Assembly (NCBI GenBank): GCA_030374805.1
Contig: JARGSG010000231.1
Span: 310,001-374,000 of the forward strand
From: Gracilaria gracilis
Lineage: Eukaryota > Rhodophyta > Florideophyceae > Gracilariales > Gracilariaceae
DNA: 64,000 bases
Reading direction: 5' to 3'
Shown here: piece after piece, positions 49,325 to 58,929 of the stretch
How the letters are laid out: each line of letters begins with the position of its first letter
Numbering within the stretch: the stretch's first letter is position 1
Notes under the pieces: generated by a model
What the model saw: the letters and a program-made list of their open reading frames with translations, nothing else
What the model was told of the DNA's origin: nothing
The model's database searches: none
Translations under genes and position numbers: made by a program

Positions 49325-51634
49325 TCATACTGCGATAATGTCGTCTGGGGATAGATGACGATACCGCATTCGGAGCTTCGCGAGTTCCTCTGCGGATAGA
49401 CGGTCGGACCCGCGTGTGGCAGATTGCCACCCGCCATCCTTTCCAACCCCGACTCGCTTTCTTGGCTTCCTTATTCCTCGTATGGAAGATGACGTCATTC
49501 TGCCGTAAACCATTCTCTTCACAGTAGTGGTCATCATGCGTGTACATTGCCCAACGACAGCAGAAGCGAGATCACGTTCATACTTGAGCGCTATCTTGCT
49601 CCCTTCGCCCGGCCGATGGTCGTCCCCCATCATGTTTATCAAAAGACCAAGCTTGGCGGCTTGTATTCCAAGCCAAGCCGGTAACCATACATCAAGGGAA
49701 TCTTCCGCAAGCACAAGCTGCATTCGCCGCGCTATGATTCGAGTACCACCGTGGGAGTACGTTGCAAAGCGCAGATCATGTCGACCTGTTTTGATAAGGT
49801 CCTGTTTGGTAGGTATGATTCCGTTTGAACCATGATTCCTAATCCACGAACGCAGAGCGGGGGCGAATCTGTTCCACCGCATCCACTCCTCGGCAAGCAA
49901 AATCGAGACGACGTCCTCTGCAACTTCAAACCCATTTCGAAGCGCAAACGCAGAGTTTCCGCCATGATAACGCTCAATCGCGAACGCAATATCGGACCGG
50001 CCATCACGTTTGAGCATATCGGTGGACGGAATGTACAAAAACTGTTGTTCCGGTGAGCGCTCCTCGTCTTGTGCTGGTTGCTTTCCCGGATGTTCCCATG
50101 ATCCATATCGATGCATCACATAGTTCTTAAGCTCCCGCAGGACATTGGCCTCACATTGCCAAAAGCCCTGCGGACGAATCTCAAAATCGAATCGCAGCCC
50201 CAGTCGTTGCGCATAGTAAACCCAACCACCCCGATCGCGGATTGCCGTCGCCAAGTCTGCTCGACCCGCCTGAACAAGCGCGACGCTGGTAGGCATGTAC
50301 CGTCTCGCGGCCAGCGGTTGCGTCCGCAAGAAATCTTCCACCTCCCTCTGCAGATGAGACGGATGTTCCCAATAGTTCGGCTTTCTGTGAGGAAACTGAA
50401 CCGTTGCCCCAATGCGCGTGGCAACTTTCATCATGCCACCATGTCTGGCGATTCCGTACACCAGGTCCATTCGACCGTCGTCGTACAGCGTCTTGAGAAG
50501 CGGCATGACATCCTTCAATCCCTTCCTTCGCATATAGTCCAGCAATCTCTTTTCAAGGTTTCTAAACACACGCCAGTAGCTACATGGTCCGTGCCACATG
50601 AGATGCAAAGAGGAAGCAATCTTTGCATAGCCGCCATGCTTCTCAACAGCGTATACAAGATCCATTCTACCCGCATCTCGCAGCTGGCGGCGCGTGGGCA
50701 TCAATTCATGGTACCCATTCCTGGCGGTGAACGTGAGCAGCTGTGCATTCAGGACAGCCGGGTCCTTCCAGTAGCTATGCGGACGCTTGGACTTAGTGGC
50801 AGGCGCCGGAGGTAGCCCCATGCGGCGCGCCACGGAGGCCGTGCCACCATGGATGCGCAGCGCATTGAGCAAGTCAGTACGCTTCGCGTCGATTAAATGG
50901 CGCTGAAGCGGCATATGTCCATCACAAGACTGGTGCGCAAACGCACGCAACTCAGACTCGAAGTTACTCCACAAATGCCAGTAATGCCTACGCCGGCGCT
51001 TCCTCCTGGTCGGCAACGACGGCTCACGCGCAGCCGTGAGGCGGCGGCGTCGCGTTCGCGCCGGAAGCAAACGCAGCTTGGCGGCCACGGCGGAAAAGCC
51101 GCCCGCAGCGGCAATACAAGGCAGCAAGTCGGCGCGACGAATGAGGCGTAGCTGCGACGCAGACGGCATAACGCCCGGAGTGAGCACGCGCGCACGGAAC
51201 AAGGGCAGCAACTGCGCGCGCACATAAGAAAGATGATCGAAGCCACGATGCCTGCGCACGGGGATGAGCCCCGCACTGGACGCTATGGTGGCAAAACCGC
51301 CATGACGCTGCACGGCGCGTAGCAAATCGATGCGTCCGGCCGCTAACAGCTGCGCTGCGGTGGGCATGGTGAAGGACATGTGCTGCTGCTGCGCGAACGC
51401 CTGGAGCTCGAGCGCGAGGTTTCGACGGTCGCTCCAGTAGTTGCGCGGTTTGCTCGGGCGCGGCGGCGCCGAGCGCGGGCGACACGCGGCATGGCGCGGT
51501 GCGAGAGAAGAGGCGCGGGGGGGCGCGAGGACGGGCGTGAAGCAAAGCGTCATGGAAGTGGCGCGCGGGGACGGACGGAGACGACGGGCAGGACTGCTCG
51601 CCCGTGGGCGCGCGGCGCGCCAGTGGAATTGCAT
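49325..51634 (-). CDS. TMR-repeat (HCF145-like) plastid RNA-binding protein, 769 aa
   Basis: TMR (transcript binding motif repeat) units are known from Arabidopsis HCF145, which stabilises the plastid psaA mRNA. Eight units are visible from ~residue 64 to ~660. Each reads roughly (Y/F)W ... L ... L ... F/Y ... M-P-T ... L ... G-R-x-D-L ... A-I ... H-G-G ... A ... L-G-L. The clearest are unit 4 (MPTRRQLRDAGRMDLVYAVE) and unit 6 (YMPTSVALVQAGRADLATAI). Unit 2 lacks the leading YW and unit 3 reads AKRTDL. No SRPBCC domain is seen, unlike HCF145. The N-terminal ~60 residues are Ala/Arg/Ser/Pro-rich with MTLCFTPVLAPPRASS, consistent with a plastid transit peptide. ATG 51553 (MTLCF) is an alternative to 51634. 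The 5' part is far richer in GC than the 3' part. It is intronless. Confidence 0.75.
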   Translation of the reverse strand: MQFHWRAARPRASSPARRLRPSPRATSMTLCFTPVLAPPRASSLAPRHAACRPRSAPPRPSKPRNYWSDRRNLALELQAFAQQQHMSFTMPTAAQLLAAGRIDLLRAVQRHGGFATIASSAGLIPVRRHRGFDHLSYVRAQLLPLFRARVLTPGVMPSASQLRLIRRADLLPCIAAAGGFSAVAAKLRLLPARTRRRRLTAAREPSLPTRRKRRRRHYWHLWSNFESELRAFAHQSCDGHMPLQRHLIDAKRTDLLNALRIHGGTASVARRMGLPPAPATKSKRPHSYWKDPAVLNAQLLTFTARNGYHELMPTRRQLRDAGRMDLVYAVEKHGGYAKIASSLHLMWHGPCSYWRVFRNLEKRLLDYMRRKGLKDVMPLLKTLYDDGRMDLVYGIARHGGMMKVATRIGATVQFPHRKPNYWEHPSHLQREVEDFLRTQPLAARRYMPTSVALVQAGRADLATAIRDRGGWVYYAQRLGLRFDFEIRPQGFWQCEANVLRELKNYVMHRYGSWEHPGKQPAQDEERSPEQQFLYIPSTDMLKRDGRSDIAFAIERYHGGNSAFALRNGFEVAEDVVSILLAEEWMRWNRFAPALRSWIRNHGSNGIIPTKQDLIKTGRHDLRFATYSHGGTRIIARRMQLVLAEDSLDVWLPAWLGIQAAKLGLLINMMGDDHRPGEGSKIALKYERDLASAVVGQCTRMMTTTVKRMVYGRMTSSSIRGIRKPRKRVGVGKDGGWQSATRGSDRLSAEELAKLRMRYRHLSPDDIIAV

Positions 51635-52471
51635 CGCATGCGTGAGAGAGCTGAGCTCTCTCGACTCGAGAGAGCTCGAGCTCTTGAGACAAGGCAGGGG
51701 CGGAGGTGAACGGCATGCGCAGCACCTCTGTGCTGTGCTGTGCTGTGCTGTGCTGTGTGAGTGGCTTGACGTGTATCACACGAGACTGTGGTGGCACCAG
51801 GTGGTGGCACAGCTGGCGCACGCGCAGTGGAAGCATGGACACGTGCACCTGCTGGCCACGTGGTCGGGCGGACCCCCTTGCAGCAAAGTGGCAGCAAACG
51901 GAACGAAAGCGCGACGCTTCCGGAAGCAAAGCGCAGCAACCCTGAGCGTGACGCCAAACCCTACGAGCGCGCACGCCCATTGGTGCACGCAAAGCAAAGT
52001 GACGCCAGTCACCCGGTGGCTGCGTCTCCGCAGCACACGAATGCCGTCCGAGCGCGCACGAATCTGCGCCGATTCCGAATAATGCCGGTTCGTAACTTGT
52101 AAGTTACGCGTTTGTTGGCGATATTGAAGTTACATGACACGCGCTTTCGAATTGTGCCCCCGAGTGCCGCTCCAAACGCCATGCGACAGGGACGCAACGT
52201 CACGCCGTGCGCCAACGCACACGTGCCGCTTTCACGCGCGCGCGCGCCAACGACGCACCCCGATGCACGCCCTGCGCTGCACGCCCCGCGCTGCTGCATA
52301 AGACGCGCGTCTCGAGTGCCACAGCGCCCTTGCGCTTCGACACCGCTGACCCCGCCGCCGTCGCCGTCCACCACCCCCACCTCCACCTCCACCTCCACCT
52401 CCACCACCACCCCGGCCCACCCCTCCCTCCGTCGCCGTCTTCTTCACATTGCCTACTAACCGTCTCACATC
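51635..52471. other. Divergent intergenic region with CTGTG repeat
   Basis: About 840 bp, GC-rich, between the TMR gene and a small unrecognised gene. CTGTG occurs six times in tandem at 51728-51757, and CCACCTCCA-type repeats lie at 52370-52420. TAACTTGTAAGTTA near 52095 is palindromic. No gene called. Confidence 0.5.
51728..51757. repeat. Six tandem CTGTG units
   Basis: Perfect pentanucleotide array of 30 bp, about 95 bp upstream of the longer TMR start. Confidence 0.9.
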
Positions 52472-53035
52472 ATGCAGCACTCGTACATTAATGGCCGAAC
52501 CGGCTGCCTTTCCTACTCCGCGGGTGCTACCGTCGTGCCTTGCACGCAGCCCGACTCTTCTCCCGCTGTATGTTTTGCCGCGCCTCGTACGCATTCCCTG
52601 CCGTACGCCTCATCCGCGCCGACGCTGTCGCCGTTGGATGATGATCGCGTGCCTTATTCCGACGACAGGATACAGTCGGATGATTGTTATTCGCGTACCG
52701 TGCAAAGACTCAAGCTTTGCATCCCACGTTCTAAACCCATTCCGGTGCCTCGCGCCCGCCCCCGCGCTCCAAGACCGCTCGCGAGCACTCCGCCACTGCC
52801 GGACGCCCGTCCGATCGTGTCGCGCTTTCTGAGGAGGGAGGAGGCGAGACGACGTGGCGAGTCTCCTTTTGTTGATCCGTTTGTAGAGTGGGGAGCGGGT
52901 AGTGATACCGCCTCCATGTATAATCCGTTCGTGTCTACGAATGGTCAGGATGCTGAAATCACCCCCGGCCGGCCGCCTAGAGAGGACGCCTACTTACGCC
53001 GACGCGCCTACTTTGATGAAGATGAATTCTACTAA
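52472..53035 (+). CDS. Unrecognised 187-aa protein
   Basis: ATG 52472 follows a C/T-rich leader and opens MQHSYINGRTGCLSYSAGAT. The protein is low-complexity and probably disordered: a Ser/Asp middle (APTLSPLDDDRVPYSDDRIQ), a Pro/Arg-rich basic part (KPIPVPRARPRAPRPL) and a more structured C-terminal third (SRFLRREEARRRGESPFVDP ... SMYNPFVSTNG). It ends YLRRRAYFDEDEFY. No family recognised. Coding is supported by AT-richer flanks, an Asp/Glu/Tyr ending unlike random GC-rich frames, and lack of a better frame on either strand. Confidence 0.5.
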   Translation: MQHSYINGRTGCLSYSAGATVVPCTQPDSSPAVCFAAPRTHSLPYASSAPTLSPLDDDRVPYSDDRIQSDDCYSRTVQRLKLCIPRSKPIPVPRARPRAPRPLASTPPLPDARPIVSRFLRREEARRRGESPFVDPFVEWGAGSDTASMYNPFVSTNGQDAEITPGRPPREDAYLRRRAYFDEDEFY

Positions 53036-53357
53036 CAGCTCGCGGGCGTGTGTTTATTAGCACACGCTTGTTGCTTCGCCCTTTTTTGTTTGGTAAAAAA
53101 GGTTAACTAGTCTAACCTATAAAGATATCTAGATATCTCCTATGTATCCTGCCTCTTCACTTACTCTTGCGGCTCCTTCCACTCGCGCGCGCGCTGCCCA
53201 ACACCGTGCACACGTGTGCCGTGCCGTCCCGACTCGCGTGCGCACGTGCACACCACGCCAAGCGCCCGCAGCGGACACCGCCGCATTTCGCACCTTCATC
53301 GTCCGTCCATCTCGCGTCCCGCCCCTCGCTCCCCCGCCCCCCTCCCCCACGGTCGTC
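53036..53357. other. Intergenic region with adjacent palindromes
   Basis: 322 bp. GGTTA/TAACC arms at 53101-53117 are followed by the perfect 14-bp palindrome GATATCTAGATATC at 53124-53137. The next gene's frame is open from an ATG at 53142, but homology starts at 53358. Confidence 0.45.
53124..53137. repeat. Perfect palindrome GATATCTAGATATC
   Basis: Fourteen bases fully self-complementary, preceded seven bases earlier by a GGTTA/TAACC hairpin. It lies between a stop codon and the next start and may be a factor-binding site. Confidence 0.6.
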
Positions 53358-54398
53358 ATGACGACGTCGTTGCCCTTATGGCAGCCGTCATCCGTCGCGC
53401 TAGCCCGTTGCGCACAGTCCGACGGCCTAATCTTGCTGTTACTACACCCCCCCGCCGATGTGCTTGACCCCTCTTCCACCGCGTCGCTCTCCTCGTCCGC
53501 GCTGCTGGCGCGCTGCGCCACCCGTTGTCTACACCGCGTGCTGTTCGCCGACTCGCGTGTATGCGCCGCGTTGAGCCAATCGCGCGTCCACTGCGTGCTC
53601 GCGCGCGCCGCCTCAATGCCCGCTGCTCTCGTCGACGTTTTGTCCACACTGCCTCTCACCCTCCCGCAAGAAGCGCCCGCGCTCATCGTGTTCGCGCCGC
53701 CCACGCGCCGTGTGCTATTCTGCGAGAGCGGTTACGTCTCTCCGAATAAGTTGCTTGCCGTGTTACCGTCTTCGGCGCCCGCCTTTGCCGCCAACGCTGC
53801 GCAGCCTACACGTTCATCGCCGCCGCCGCCGCCGCCGCCGCCGTCCGTTGTGAAGCGCGAGCTACCGGCCGCGGCGCTCAGTCTGCGATCGCCGCCGCCG
53901 CCGCCTGTGCGAATCCGCGTGCGGCTGCCGTCCGGACAGCTGGAGCATCTGGAGAAGGCGCCGTCCACGCCGTTCTCTTATGTACGACAGCATGTGGCGC
54001 GCTTGTTGAGAGTGCCACCTCATCACTTGCTGTTCGCGCATGCCGCGCCGCCCAACGCACCCATTTCGGTGGCCGATGATGCCTCCACTTTGGCCGACCT
54101 TCGTCTGGCGCCCACCGCCGCCTTGATTGTTTCATTGAGGGAGCACAACGTCAACACGTCTTCCGCCGCCGCCGCTCCGTCGCTGTGGACGCGCTTTGCG
54201 GCCGTGCGCTCCATTGCAGGCTCTTTTGTGTCCAGCTTTTTTGCGCAGATGCCGGAGCAAGCGCCGCGTGATGTGCAACGGCAACCTTCTTCGTCGCGCG
54301 ATTCGTCCAATTCCACTGATGCTGCTCGACGGCTTGGCGATGTTCGAGATAATGGAAATAGTACGCAGTTTGCTTATCGCCCAAACTCGGAGGAATAG
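53358..54398 (+). CDS. UBXN4-like UBX-domain protein, 346 aa
   Basis: Likely p97/Cdc48 adaptor similar to UBXN4 (erasin), which works in ER-associated degradation. Starting at ATG 53358 (MTTSLPLWQPSSVALARCAQ), residues ~1-110 look like the thioredoxin-like domain of UBXN4: W-x-x-S-x-x-x-A, LILLLLHPPAD, CLHRVLFADSRVCAALSQSR, HCVLARAASM. A Pro/Ser linker follows, then a UBX domain (~178-255: VRIRVRLPSGQLEHLEKAPS, PFSYVRQHVARLLRV, STLADLRLAPTAALIVSL). The FPR loop of typical UBX domains is not clear, so p97 contact may be altered. A short hydrophobic stretch (RFAAVRSIAGSFVSSFFAQM) near residue 280 could be a hairpin anchor, as in UBXN4. The upstream ATG at 53142 would add 72 residues. Confidence 0.7.
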   Translation: MTTSLPLWQPSSVALARCAQSDGLILLLLHPPADVLDPSSTASLSSSALLARCATRCLHRVLFADSRVCAALSQSRVHCVLARAASMPAALVDVLSTLPLTLPQEAPALIVFAPPTRRVLFCESGYVSPNKLLAVLPSSAPAFAANAAQPTRSSPPPPPPPPSVVKRELPAAALSLRSPPPPPVRIRVRLPSGQLEHLEKAPSTPFSYVRQHVARLLRVPPHHLLFAHAAPPNAPISVADDASTLADLRLAPTAALIVSLREHNVNTSSAAAAPSLWTRFAAVRSIAGSFVSSFFAQMPEQAPRDVQRQPSSSRDSSNSTDAARRLGDVRDNGNSTQFAYRPNSEE

Positions 54399-54779
54399 CA
54401 ACTCAGTTCCTACCCCACCCTGACTGCTTTACTGTTCTTGTACATTGAATTGTACATTCCACAACATGTATCCCGATTTGGCTCCTAATATGTGGCCTTC
54501 TTAGGTCCTTTGCAACCCCTCTCATATAGGACGTAGTACGAGCTGCCATCTTGCGGCCGTCTGAGTGCGATTTTGCCGTGTACACTTCTCACCCCAGAAT
54601 TGAGCTGTCACTTTTGCTCTTCTTATAGTCCTTGCGGTACAGCTCCCGTCTTTATCCCGCCCGTTCCCAATACTCAACGCAGCGTTCTCCTTTTGTCATT
54701 CTCGTTTTTTCTGTCCCAGAGCTCCCTGCTTTTTATAGCTCGTGGTACAGTGCGATAAACCTACGCATTCACAAGTACA
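54399..54779. other. Intergenic region, no gene seen
   Basis: 381 bp between two plus-strand genes, with pyrimidine-rich DNA (TTTTTTCTGTCCC near 54707) before the next ATG. Confidence 0.4.
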
Positions 54780-55589
54780 ATGCTGCGAGGTACTCGTGTT
54801 TGGCTCGTCTACCATTTTGTTTCTTGTTTTGCTGCTATTCTCGTATGTGCCCTACCAACAGGGTACACATCAACTTCATCGCTTTTCTCGCTGTTCCAAT
54901 CGCATCGCCCAAATCTTCCCGCCCGTGCAATTCAACGGGCTCTCCATCATAATCAACGATCTTGTTCGTACGCTTTAGTGGAGCAGTCCTCCGAGCTGTT
55001 CCGCAGACTCCCATCTCGGTATCTATTCGCACTAGCATTGTTCACCGACCACATTGCACGTGCGCAATTCTCACAGTCTGTTACAGAGGCGCGGCTCGAG
55101 TTACAAGCACTCGGTTGTGAAACGGGGGCTGTTGATTACGAGCTGTATGCCAACCTCCCTCTCCTAAAAGACATCGAAGCTACGGTATTCTATGAACTGG
55201 ATGTTGATGACTCATTCTCATCACAGCGTACGATTCTCTTCCCAACCTGTCTGGTTCGCAAAATCGGCAAACGCATTATTCTCAAGTACACACGTCTTGC
55301 AGATGACAGTTTGGCTTCCCGTTTGTCCAGCAAGTTTAGGAACGCCAGTGATTTGCGGGATTATGGCTCGACTAATATCGTCGTAGATGTAAACGGTCGT
55401 ACCCCTGTGTCACTTGCTCTTCATCTTCGGTGTGCAAAAAGCCGGTCCTTTTCTCGCACCATCCCTCTTACAGAAGACATTCTAGTGCGCAGAGTGCGCC
55501 AGCTTTTGGAAGGCGCAGAGTTCAACGTCGGCAGTGGGAAAGGTAGGAACTTCATGAAAGCCTTGTTTCAATGGGATGATGACTTTTGA
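54780..55589 (+). CDS. Unrecognised secreted or ER-lumenal protein, 269 aa
   Basis: ATG 54780 starts MLRGTRVWLVYHFVSCFAAI, a signal peptide with a probable cut near residue 30. Residues ~60-260 look like a folded, beta-rich domain: VTEARLELQALGCETGAVDY, IEATVFYELDVDDSFSSQRT, TNIVVDVNGRTPVSLALHLR and VRRVRQLLEGAEFNVGSGKG. There is no second hydrophobic segment, so it is not a membrane protein if the signal is cleaved. The layout recalls small ER accessory proteins such as EMC10 or PIG-X, but I cannot match the motifs in order and give no name. It is intronless. Confidence 0.6.
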   Translation: MLRGTRVWLVYHFVSCFAAILVCALPTGYTSTSSLFSLFQSHRPNLPARAIQRALHHNQRSCSYALVEQSSELFRRLPSRYLFALALFTDHIARAQFSQSVTEARLELQALGCETGAVDYELYANLPLLKDIEATVFYELDVDDSFSSQRTILFPTCLVRKIGKRIILKYTRLADDSLASRLSSKFRNASDLRDYGSTNIVVDVNGRTPVSLALHLRCAKSRSFSRTIPLTEDILVRRVRQLLEGAEFNVGSGKGRNFMKALFQWDDDF

Positions 55590-56152
55590 AGCAATCAAAT
55601 CCAGAATAGCTTGTACACAATCGACAGATGTGGAGGCCAGATTTCCGTTGTCACTTTGCCAACACCCAGTGAAGAATGGTGCTCAATAAGTCCAGATCGG
55701 CTTTTATGCCTAGCCATGCTGATCGAAACGGTAGCCGATTTATCTCTCATTGCAGATCCACCTTGATGCGATTAGAAACCCGGTGTCATGTGTTGCAGAC
55801 GTCAACGAAAAGACAAAGAACAGCGAGACTACGGAGGTAGAACAGAAAGTTTGGTGCCTTTTTCCTGGAGCGATTGTCAACGATCTATTCATGGAGAGAG
55901 AGACGGTTGTTTATATTCATCTGGGCGCCGGAACCCCTCATGAACGATGAACTTTATTCATGAGCGAAAAACAGACGCAAAGTGATTCCACGCTTTGCCT
56001 TGCTTGTGAAAGTCTAAACGGATTCGCCTACTGCAGAATGTATTGAAGTCATGTCTTGGTTGGTAATGAAGAGGTAGGTCTTTCTCTCTGTCACGCATAA
56101 TAAAGAAGATTTCCCGAACATGGGCAGAATCAATACGAGTCCTAGGAGTGTC
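55590..56152. other. Intergenic region before the right duplicated segment
   Basis: About 560 bp with only short frames. Similarity to the left duplicated copy starts at ~56153. Confidence 0.45.
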
Positions 56153-56594
56153 TTGAATTCGACAAACGCCTCAAACAGAAACGGCGCACGCTCCGTGTGA
56201 CACGGAGCTCAGCTCCATTGGCAAGGTGCTGAGCCTGATAGTGGACCAGCTCCCGGAGCTCGCCCACTGACACAAAAACACACACCATGCAAACTGCGAA
56301 TGAGTTAGCACTGGCACAATCAACCTGACTTGTTTCAGAGCTCACAGGTAGGCATAGATCTGTTTTCCAACGCACACATTTATAGAAGACCAAGAAAAGG
56401 ATGGTATCCTTTCGTTGTCCTTCGGAAAGTTGCACATCTCTCCATACCTTCCACTTCCTCTGGGGCACTGTTCGCGTCACGGAGAGTGCAACTGACTGTA
56501 CGATTCAATGCAAACCGAGAATACCGTCACCCTAAATCGTTAAGGAGAAGTAACTCAATTAGAACTGACAACCGTAAGGGGGAGGAGAAGGGGG

Positions 56595-56657
56595 TATAAA
56601 AGGCAGCATGGCCGTCCTGTTGGCTTCCTCTTCTCCTCCGCCGCCCGCCTTCGGTCA
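56595..56657 (+). promoter_or_regulatory. Core promoter of coiled-coil copy D
   Basis: TATAAAAG at 56595-56602, then TTCTCCTCCGCCGCCCGCC and TTCGGTCA (56631-56657), with ATG at 56708. An ACTGACAACCG word lies ~30 bp upstream of the TATA box and recurs before copies A and B. Confidence 0.7.
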
Positions 56658-56707
56658 CATTCAGTTTCAGTTCACTATTGTTTCTGTTGATCGCTATTGC
56701 TTGAACA

Positions 56708-57136
56708 ATGTTTGGATTTCTGGTCAACATTGGGTTGCTGGTCCTCGCGGGCATTACCAGCAACAATGGAAGAGCAGAAAAGAATCGTATGAGGAAGAAA
56801 GAGTCGGAGGTCGAAGAGGTGGTGCGGGAATACTCTACGCTCCAGGCCCAATTCCAAAACCTGCTGCATAATGAAGACAAGGAATTTGAGAAAAAGGAGA
56901 ACTTGTGGAAGAAGGCCTTCGATGAAGAAAGAGGAAAGGCGAACATGGTGGAGCGCACTATGCGCGAGACGTTGGAGGAACGCCGAAACGAGCTCGCGTC
57001 CTTAAAAAGGCTCGACCCTGAAGTTATTGAAAAGCGGGAAGAGGAGCTCGAGGATGAGCGAATGGCTGTCCGCTACCAAATCGCCATCCGAGAAGCTAAG
57101 ATCGCCGAGCTCCGCAATGCTCTAGGCTGCAAGTGA
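56708..57136 (+). CDS. Anchored coiled-coil family protein, copy D, 142 aa
   Basis: Starts MFGFLVNIGLLVLAGITSNN. Residues ~1-16 form a hydrophobic anchor or uncleaved signal, followed by a basic patch (GRAEKNRMRKK). Residues ~31-138 form an uninterrupted charged coiled coil (SEVEEVVREYSTLQAQFQNL, ERTMRETLEERRNELASLKR, LEDERMAVRYQIAIREAKI), ending AELRNALGCK. It differs from copy B mainly by conservative changes, a sign of selection on the protein. Gene F follows 1.8 kb downstream on the same strand, the same arrangement as B and E. No homologue known to me outside this set. Confidence 0.8.
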   Translation: MFGFLVNIGLLVLAGITSNNGRAEKNRMRKKESEVEEVVREYSTLQAQFQNLLHNEDKEFEKKENLWKKAFDEERGKANMVERTMRETLEERRNELASLKRLDPEVIEKREEELEDERMAVRYQIAIREAKIAELRNALGCK

Positions 57137-58569
57137 GGATATACAAGTTACAGAATGATAAATGATTGTTGTTGTTGTTGTTGACCTTGTTCATGTTCTT
57201 GATTATGTGCAACGCGTCCATGAATTTGTTGTCCGTAAGTCTCTTCCGTCTCCTCTATTTTCCATCTAGTTCTTCTTCTTCATTGCGGATTATAACTTTC
57301 TATTCCTGAACAGCAGTAAAGCTTTAGATGAACCTCTTTCTCGCCGGAACGTTTTCTGCATCAACAAGCAATATGAAGCTGGTTACTGTTCATTGAGCAC
57401 TACTCAGTGGCCAGCTTCATATGATGACACCTGCTGTCTCGAAATCAGGGGCGGCTGACCATAATAAAAAAATGTAGAAGACACCCGCCGGAGAGGACGC
57501 GCCCTGGGCGGTAGTGTGTGAAGACCAATTACGGAACGAAGCCATCGTAACCGCGGCGGTAGCGGCGTGATAGCGACGTGATGCAGAAGGTACCACGCGA
57601 ATGGTGGCGAGGACGTATAGCGGTCGGCGCCAAGCTCGGCTGTAGGGCATACGAACAAGGTAGGAAGCGAAGTGGCGCAAGGCGTTTTACCGAAGGTACG
57701 TTTTACAGCTATCTACCGTTCGTTCGCTATCTACCTCTCTTTTTCGCGTTCGCAGCATGGCGCCGCTTCACGCCGAAACGCATCTGCTCGGAATCACATC
57801 GTCGCGAGGAGACGCCCACTGTCGCTCACCGTTCCATATCTGCTGTCGCCTACCTCTGCAGTTGCCAACGTCTGCAGTTGCCAATCGGACGGGCAAGCGA
57901 AAGGAGGTAAACACAGCTGTTGCGGCATCAGCCTCGTTATGGGCTCTTTATCCCCGAGATGAACTTTCCATCTCGTTTCACGTTCTGGACTAATTCCTGC
58001 TAAACTTCGGACCAGCGCCTGCTAACTTTGGACCAATGCATGCTAGACTCTACAGCATTTTCGCACTCGCAGAAATGGATGGACAAGTCTCGAAAGTGGA
58101 CAAGGCCATGTTCTTGCAATTTGATCGAGATCACGGAACGTGACATGTAGGCAGTGTAAGAGGACGAATGCGACCTTGAGCTAGAAACCCGTAGCTCCGT
58201 AGCGTCACAGTAGCAATTTGCACTGGCAAATTGGATAACGCAAGAGGTATGGTGATGCCTAAAGATGCCGAAGTGAGGTCAGTCCAATGCAATGTGACCT
58301 TTCTCGTTATTTGGTTGAAGTAGATCAGTATCTCTGTCGTTAACCGCTAGCACGGCGTTCTGCCCTTCAAACACCCTTGCGCTCTGTGAGAGGTTCGTCA
58401 GAAGCGGAACTAGCTCGCCCTTGTCTCCTCGTTTTCGCCAATTCGAACGTCGCCCTCCATGACCTGATGTATAATCTCTTGCTCGGCATGTCACGTTCTG
58501 GGACTCTTTTACTTAGAACACGGACCAGATGAATGGCTGCAATTCGAACAGGTCTGTCGAGCAATAGGA
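57137..58569. other. Non-coding tract between module genes D and F
   Basis: About 1.43 kb corresponding to 28139-29743. A TTG triplet run lies at 57166-57183. Conserved patches occur around 57740-57830, 58110-58145 and 58240-58310. Open frames of ~80-110 codons exist but are not preserved as intact frames in the left copy. Confidence 0.45.
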
Positions 58570-58790
58570 TGGGGACTCGATGACACTACTTAAACCTCCA
58601 GCTCGAGCTCTTTGGTCGCAGTTTTCCATCTCTCTTCTTCACCACTTCCGTTACTGCTTTAACAACGTTCCTGCTCTACAGATCGCCCTGATTCCGTATT
58701 CACTCTCTTGCTCTGGGTCTCTGCTTCTTCTCTCCATCCTTTCTCCAGTGCATCCCCTACTCCCACCCCACCCGCACCCCACGCCACTCC

Positions 58791-58909
58791 GACCCCATCC
58801 CCACCCCAACCCGACCCCATCCCCACCCCAACCCGACCCCATCCCCAACCCGACCCCATCCCCACCCCAACCCGACCCCATCCCCACCTCGACCCCATCC
58901 CCCACCCCA
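58791..58909. repeat. C-rich minisatellite in the leader of gene F
   Basis: Five to six tandem units of 22 or 17 nt, each beginning GACCCCATCCCC, ending 21 bp before the MEFQ start codon. The matching position in the left copy has only one short G-rich tract (27895-27929). The G-rich strand has many GGGG runs and could form G-quadruplexes. Confidence 0.85.
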
Positions 58910-58929
58910 CCTTCACAAAACAAATTACT

